The notes under the pieces were generated by a model. The model saw only the letters and a program-made list of their open reading frames with translations, was not told the DNA's origin and did no database searches. The position numbers and the translations under genes are program-made. Shown one piece after another: positions 60,350 to 64,000 of a DNA stretch of 64,000 nucleotides. How positions within the stretch are numbered: the stretch's first letter is position 1; each line of letters begins with the position of its first letter. Origin of the DNA: Marinobacter nauticus (GTDB lineage Bacteria > Pseudomonadota > Gammaproteobacteria > Pseudomonadales > Oleiphilaceae); assembly GCF_003634635.1 (NCBI RefSeq), contig NZ_RBJB01000003.1:372001-436000 (forward strand), in the 5' to 3' direction.

Positions 60350-61479
60350 GCGGTGGCCTCCTGAGCGCCGGGTTGGTCATCGTCCTTCTGGCGGCGTTTC
60401 TGCAACAGCCCGGCAATGCCCTTGGGCAGGAACACCGTCACCAGTACGAACAGCGCGCCCAGGGCGAACAGCCAGGCGTCCGGCATGATGCCGGTGAACA
60501 CGGTCTTGGCGTAGTTCACCAACAAGGCGCCGATGACCGCGCCATACAGGGTGGCACGGCCCCCGAGGGCGACCCACACCACGATTTCGATGGAGAACAG
60601 CGGCGAGAATTCGCTGGGGTTGATAATGCCCACCTGGGGCACGTACAACGCGCCGGCCACACCCGCCAGCATGGCGGAGACCACGAACACGAACAGCTGT
60701 ACCCGTTCCACCCGGTAGCCGAGGAACCGGGTACGGGCTTCAGCATCGCGGCAGGCCACGCTGACCCGGCCCAGCTTGCTGGTCACGATGGCACGGCACA
60801 CGACATAGCCCACTGCCAGCGCGATGCCGGTTGCCAGGAACAGGCCAAGCCGGGTGGCGTCGCTGCGCAAGTCGAAGCCTAGGATGTCTTTGAAATCGGT
60901 CAGGCCGTTGTTGCCACCGAAGCCCATCTCATTGCGGAAGAACGCCAGCATCAACGCAAAGGTCAGAGCCTGGGTGATGATGGACAGGTACACCCCCGTT
61001 ACCCGGGAGCGGAAGGCCAGGAATCCGAACACCAGCGCCAGCAGGCCCGGGGCCAGCAGCACCATGATGAAGGCGAACCAGGCCATGTCGAAGCCCTGCC
61101 AGTACCAGGGCAGCTCCTGCCAGTTCAGGAACACCATGAAGTCTGGCAATACAGGATCGCCATACACGCCGCGATCACCAATCTGGCGCATCAGGTACAT
61201 GCCCATGGCGTAGCCGCCGAGGGCAAAGAAGGCGCCATGGCCCAGGCTGAGAATGCCCAGGTATCCCCACACCAGGTCCACTGCCACCGCCAGCAGGGCG
61301 TAACAGAGGTATTTGCCCAGCAGGGTAACGGTGTAGGCGCTTACGTGCAGGGCACTGTCTTCCGGCATAAACAGGTGCAGGAAGGTAACCAGGACCAGGG
61401 CGGCGAACAGAACGCCAAGGAAAAGCTGGGTGGAACGCTCCTGGAAGGGCCGGAGCAGCCAGGTTTGTGATGTCGCCAT
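60346..61479 (-). CDS. urtC: Urea ABC transporter permease UrtC
   Basis: A 377-residue LivM-type permease with about ten membrane helices: LVWGYLGILSLGHGAFFALGGYAMGMYLMRQ, GVYLSIITQALTFALMLAFFRNEMGFGGNNGLTDFKDILGF and the EAA-like loop AEARTRFLGYRVERVQLFVFVVSAMLAGVAGALY. The GFGGNNGLTDF block is a UrtC marker. The C-terminal tail is charged. Its start lies 3 bp after urtB. Confidence 0.96.
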   Translation of the reverse strand: MATSQTWLLRPFQERSTQLFLGVLFAALVLVTFLHLFMPEDSALHVSAYTVTLLGKYLCYALLAVAVDLVWGYLGILSLGHGAFFALGGYAMGMYLMRQIGDRGVYGDPVLPDFMVFLNWQELPWYWQGFDMAWFAFIMVLLAPGLLALVFGFLAFRSRVTGVYLSIITQALTFALMLAFFRNEMGFGGNNGLTDFKDILGFDLRSDATRLGLFLATGIALAVGYVVCRAIVTSKLGRVSVACRDAEARTRFLGYRVERVQLFVFVVSAMLAGVAGALYVPQVGIINPSEFSPLFSIEIVVWVALGGRATLYGAVIGALLVNYAKTVFTGIMPDAWLFALGALFVLVTVFLPKGIAGLLQKRRQKDDDQPGAQEATA

Positions 61480-61482
61480 AAC

Positions 61483-63087
61483 TCAGCCCTCCGCCGCACG
61501 GCCTTTCTGCGGGAATAGCCCGCGTGGCCGCTTTTGAATGAACAGGATGATCAGCACCAGCACCATGATTTTGGCGAGGACCGCCCCCGCCCAGGGTTCC
61601 AGCAGCTGGTTGATGGTGCCCAGGGAAAGCCCGGCAATGAGGGTGCCCCACAGGTTGCCCACGCCACCGAACACCACCACCATGAACGAATCGATGATGT
61701 AGTTCTGGCCCAGGTTGGGGCCGACGTTGGTGATCTGCGACAGGGCCACGCCCGCCAGCCCGGCCACGCCGGAGCCCAGGGCGAAGGTCATGATGTCCAC
61801 TTTGGTGGCTTTGATGCCCATGGAGCGGGCCATGGCCCGGTTCTGGGTAACAGCGCGGACTTCCAGCCCCAGGCGGGTCTTGCGCATGATCAGCATCAGC
61901 CCGGCGAATACCACCAGGGCAAAGCCAATCACGTACAGGCGGTTCAGGGTGAGCGACAACGCCTCATTCACCATGATTGAGCCGCTCATCCACTCGGGCG
62001 TAACCACGGTGCGGTTGAGGGGGGAAATCACCGTACGCACCAGTTGCTGAAGAATCAGGCTGATGCCGAAGGTGGCCAGCAGGGTTTCCAGCGGGCGGCC
62101 TTTCAGGTACTGGATAACGCTGCGCTCAATGGCGATGCCCGCCAGCGCCGCCACCAGGAAACCGGCCGGGATGGACAGGATCAGGGCCAGGCCGGGCTGG
62201 CCCGGGAACAGCTGCTGCATGCCCCAGGTGGTGTAGGCCCCCAGCATGATCAGCTCGCCATGGGCCATGTTGATCACGCCCATCACACCAAAGGTGATGG
62301 CCAGGCCAATGGCGGCCAGCACCAGTACCGAGCCGAGGGACAGGCCAAAATACAGGGTCTCGGCAGCGCGGTTGAGTTTCAGTTTCTGTTCAATGCTGGC
62401 CAGGGCTTTTTCGGCCGCCGCCGCCAGCGCGGGGTCATCGCTGTTCACAGCATTATTCAGGGCGGCACGCACGGTCGGGTTCAGGCTGCCAGACAAAGTG
62501 GCTACCGCCTCAACATCGCCCTGCTCCACCTGGTAAATGGCCAGGGCATTGGTGAGCATGTCACGCACCTGGCCGTTGTCTTCCACCTGCAAACGGGCCT
62601 GGAGCTGAGTGGCCAGCGCTTCATTCACTTCGCCCAGCAGATTGCGCGCGGCATCGAGGCGTTGGCCTGGGTCGGCCACGGTCAGGTCGATCACCGAGAG
62701 GATGCCCTCGATGTCGGCCCGCAGGGCATTGTTCACCCGCAGGCTTTGCAGATCCCGGCGCGACATTTCACCCAGGTCTTCGCCGGTCAGGGCGTCGGCG
62801 ATCTGCCAGTTACGGCCCCGGTTGTTAACCACAATAACCAGGGCACCGGTGTCTTCAATCATCGCGAGTTTGCCGTCGCGAACGGCTTCCAGCCAGCCCC
62901 GGGCGCGTTCGTCGCCGGTTTCGGAGAGGGCTTTGAGTAAGTCGGTTTTTTCAGCTTGCCCGGCTTCTACGAGCCGTTTCAGCAGCGCTTCGGGCGCATT
63001 CGTCTGCGCCTGGGCATTCGCCAGTGTGGCCCCTAGGGCCAGACAGACAGCCAATACCATCCTGGCGAGCAATCGGTGAATGCTCAT
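61483..63087 (-). CDS. urtB: Urea ABC transporter permease UrtB
   Basis: A 534-residue protein: signal peptide (…LGATLANAQAQ), an about 200-residue periplasmic helical domain (ETGDERARGWLEAVRDGK... LVIVVNNRGRNW...) typical of UrtB only, then the LivH-type permease (about 240-525) with GVMGVINMAHGELIMLGAYTTW, NRAMARSMGIKATKVDIMTFALGSGVAGLAGVAL and GGVGNLWGTLIAGL. AGGAAT lies upstream. It follows urtA after a hairpin. Confidence 0.96.
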   Translation of the reverse strand: MSIHRLLARMVLAVCLALGATLANAQAQTNAPEALLKRLVEAGQAEKTDLLKALSETGDERARGWLEAVRDGKLAMIEDTGALVIVVNNRGRNWQIADALTGEDLGEMSRRDLQSLRVNNALRADIEGILSVIDLTVADPGQRLDAARNLLGEVNEALATQLQARLQVEDNGQVRDMLTNALAIYQVEQGDVEAVATLSGSLNPTVRAALNNAVNSDDPALAAAAEKALASIEQKLKLNRAAETLYFGLSLGSVLVLAAIGLAITFGVMGVINMAHGELIMLGAYTTWGMQQLFPGQPGLALILSIPAGFLVAALAGIAIERSVIQYLKGRPLETLLATFGISLILQQLVRTVISPLNRTVVTPEWMSGSIMVNEALSLTLNRLYVIGFALVVFAGLMLIMRKTRLGLEVRAVTQNRAMARSMGIKATKVDIMTFALGSGVAGLAGVALSQITNVGPNLGQNYIIDSFMVVVFGGVGNLWGTLIAGLSLGTINQLLEPWAGAVLAKIMVLVLIILFIQKRPRGLFPQKGRAAEG

Positions 63088-63123
63088 GATTCATTCCTGT
63101 TGGCTTGGGAATTCGGGAGCGGT

Positions 63124-63149
63124 GCCGGGCAGGCTCTGGCCTGCCCGGC
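63124..63149 (-). promoter_or_regulatory. Hairpin between urtA and urtB
   Basis: GCCGGGCAGG and CCTGCCCGGC form a perfect 10-bp stem with a 6-nt loop in the 78-bp urtA-urtB spacer, with no U-tract. Such structures often protect binding-protein mRNA so that it exceeds permease mRNA. Confidence 0.65.
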
Positions 63150-63165
63150 TGTGCCCGGTTGGAGC

Positions 63166-64000
63166 TTAGTTGGAGGCCACGTCAGCCGAGCCACCACCGC
63201 ACTTGCCGGTGACCACGTTGAAGTTGCCGCAGCGCAGAGGCGCTCGCCAGTCACTGATCAGGTCCTTGGAACCTGGCAGGAAGTCAGACCAGGCATCGCC
63301 AGCCACGGTAGACGGGGTTTCCCAGACCACGGAGAACTGGCCGTTGTCCTGGATCTCGCCAATCAGCACCGGCTTGGTAATGTGATGGTTCGGCATCATG
63401 GTGGCGTATCCGCCGGTAAGGTTCGGTACGCTCACACCGATGATGGCGTCTTTCACTTCATCCACGTCGGTGGTGCCGGCTTTCTTCACCGCTTCAACGT
63501 ACATATTGAAACCGATGTAGTGGGCTTCCATCGGGTCGTTGGTGACGGCGGCATCGTCGCCCTTGTAGGCAACCCAGGCGTCGATGAAGTCGTAGTTGGC
63601 ATCGTTATCCACGCTCATGAAGTAGTTCCAGGCAGCCAGGTGGCCAACCAGCGGAGCGGTGTCGATGCCGGAGAGTTCCTGTTCACCCACGGAGAACGCA
63701 ACCACGGGAATGTCGGTGGCGGAAAGGCCCTGGTTGCCCAGTTCACGGTAGAAGGGCACGTTGGCGTCGCCGTTGATGGTGGAAACCACGGCGGTCTTCT
63801 TGCCGGCGCTGCCGAACTTCTTGATGTCAGATACGATGGTCTGCCAGTCAGAGTGGCCGAAAGGCGTGTAGTTGATCATGATGTCGCCGGCGGCCACACC
63901 TTTGTCTTTCAGGTAGGTTTCCAGAATCTTGTTGGTGGTGCGCGGGTAAACGTAATCGGTGCCCGCCAGAACCCAGCGCTCAACACCCAGATCGTTCATC
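63166..64000 (-). CDS. urtA: Urea ABC transporter substrate-binding protein UrtA (partial, C-terminal part)
   Basis: The right window edge cuts the gene; 278 C-terminal codons are visible of about 430. YVYPRTTNKILETYLKDKGVAAGDIMINYTPFGHSDWQTIVSDIKKFGSAGKKTAVVSTINGDANVPFYRELGNQGLSATDIPVVAFSVGEQEL is typical of UrtA, as is DPMEAHYIGFNMYVEAVKKAGTTDVD. It binds urea in the periplasm and delivers it to UrtBC. First gene of the long urea block visible here; its promoter (often NtcA/NtrC- or sigma-54-linked in relatives) is outside the window. Confidence 0.95.
   Translation of the reverse strand, partial: MNDLGVERWVLAGTDYVYPRTTNKILETYLKDKGVAAGDIMINYTPFGHSDWQTIVSDIKKFGSAGKKTAVVSTINGDANVPFYRELGNQGLSATDIPVVAFSVGEQELSGIDTAPLVGHLAAWNYFMSVDNDANYDFIDAWVAYKGDDAAVTNDPMEAHYIGFNMYVEAVKKAGTTDVDEVKDAIIGVSVPNLTGGYATMMPNHHITKPVLIGEIQDNGQFSVVWETPSTVAGDAWSDFLPGSKDLISDWRAPLRCGNFNVVTGKCGGGSADVASN

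Overview
The window looks like a chromosomal segment of a marine gammaproteobacterium, most likely Marinobacter or a close relative. This is an inference from gene content: a full urtABCDE-ureDABCEFG-J urea block, stand-alone eutBC, RadD, YebG under a LexA box, a ChoX-type choline-binding protein behind a BetI-like palindrome, many small conserved DUF genes, and moderately high GC with AT-rich accessory islands. No rRNA, tRNA, CRISPR array, IS transposase or integrase was recognised.

Layout. 0-5.4 kb: partial D-aminoacylase-type hydrolase, Atg22-like MFS transporter, two stress/membrane proteins, a decayed membrane diguanylate cyclase and a BdlA-like double-PAS chemoreceptor. 5.6-7.8 kb: ethanolamine ammonia-lyase eutBC. 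7.8-16.4 kb: single conserved genes (SDR, DJ-1/PfpI, GST, YqeY, ZIP, DUF4112, a MocR regulator divergent from a PNPOx-like flavoprotein, MgtC, AI-2E-type permease). 16.8-21.1 kb: diheme cytochrome lipoprotein plus beta-helix lipoprotein pair with a membrane AraC regulator. 21.2-35.5 kb: Ada-type repair, lipoproteins, RadD, YebG, a CorA-shaped two-gene operon, DUF2975/Xre pair, ChoX, nucleoside deoxyribosyltransferase, a predicted ATPase and a LOG-family protein.

35.5-53 kb is the variable part. Accessory genes sit among partly deleted second copies of neighbouring sequence: a ghost of the ybiI-trxC locus, a tautomerase with a 180-bp in-frame deletion, and a remnant of the NERD nuclease plus ureJ 3' end. 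An extragenic motif (consensus close to AATAGATCTGTCCCGGTTT) recurs about eight times at the joins. Within it, 47.8-51.9 kb has the organisation of an integron gene-cassette cluster without an integrase: attC-like sites with stop codons embedded in their core TAAC ends follow successive same-strand genes. One cassette carries an 804-aa RloC-like ATPase with a zinc-hook CxxC and an R-x3-E...H anticodon-nuclease triad, a probable antiphage or stress tRNA nuclease. Two NYN/OST-HTH paralogues and other uncharacterised proteins share this region.

53-64 kb: thirteen genes on the minus strand run urtA (cut by the window end) -> urtBCDE -> ureDABC -> ureEFG -> ureJ, many joined by 4-bp ATGA overlaps. 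ATP-driven urea uptake, nickel-urease maturation and a HupE/UreJ nickel-type permease are thus encoded together, ending in a rho-independent terminator at 52.91 kb.
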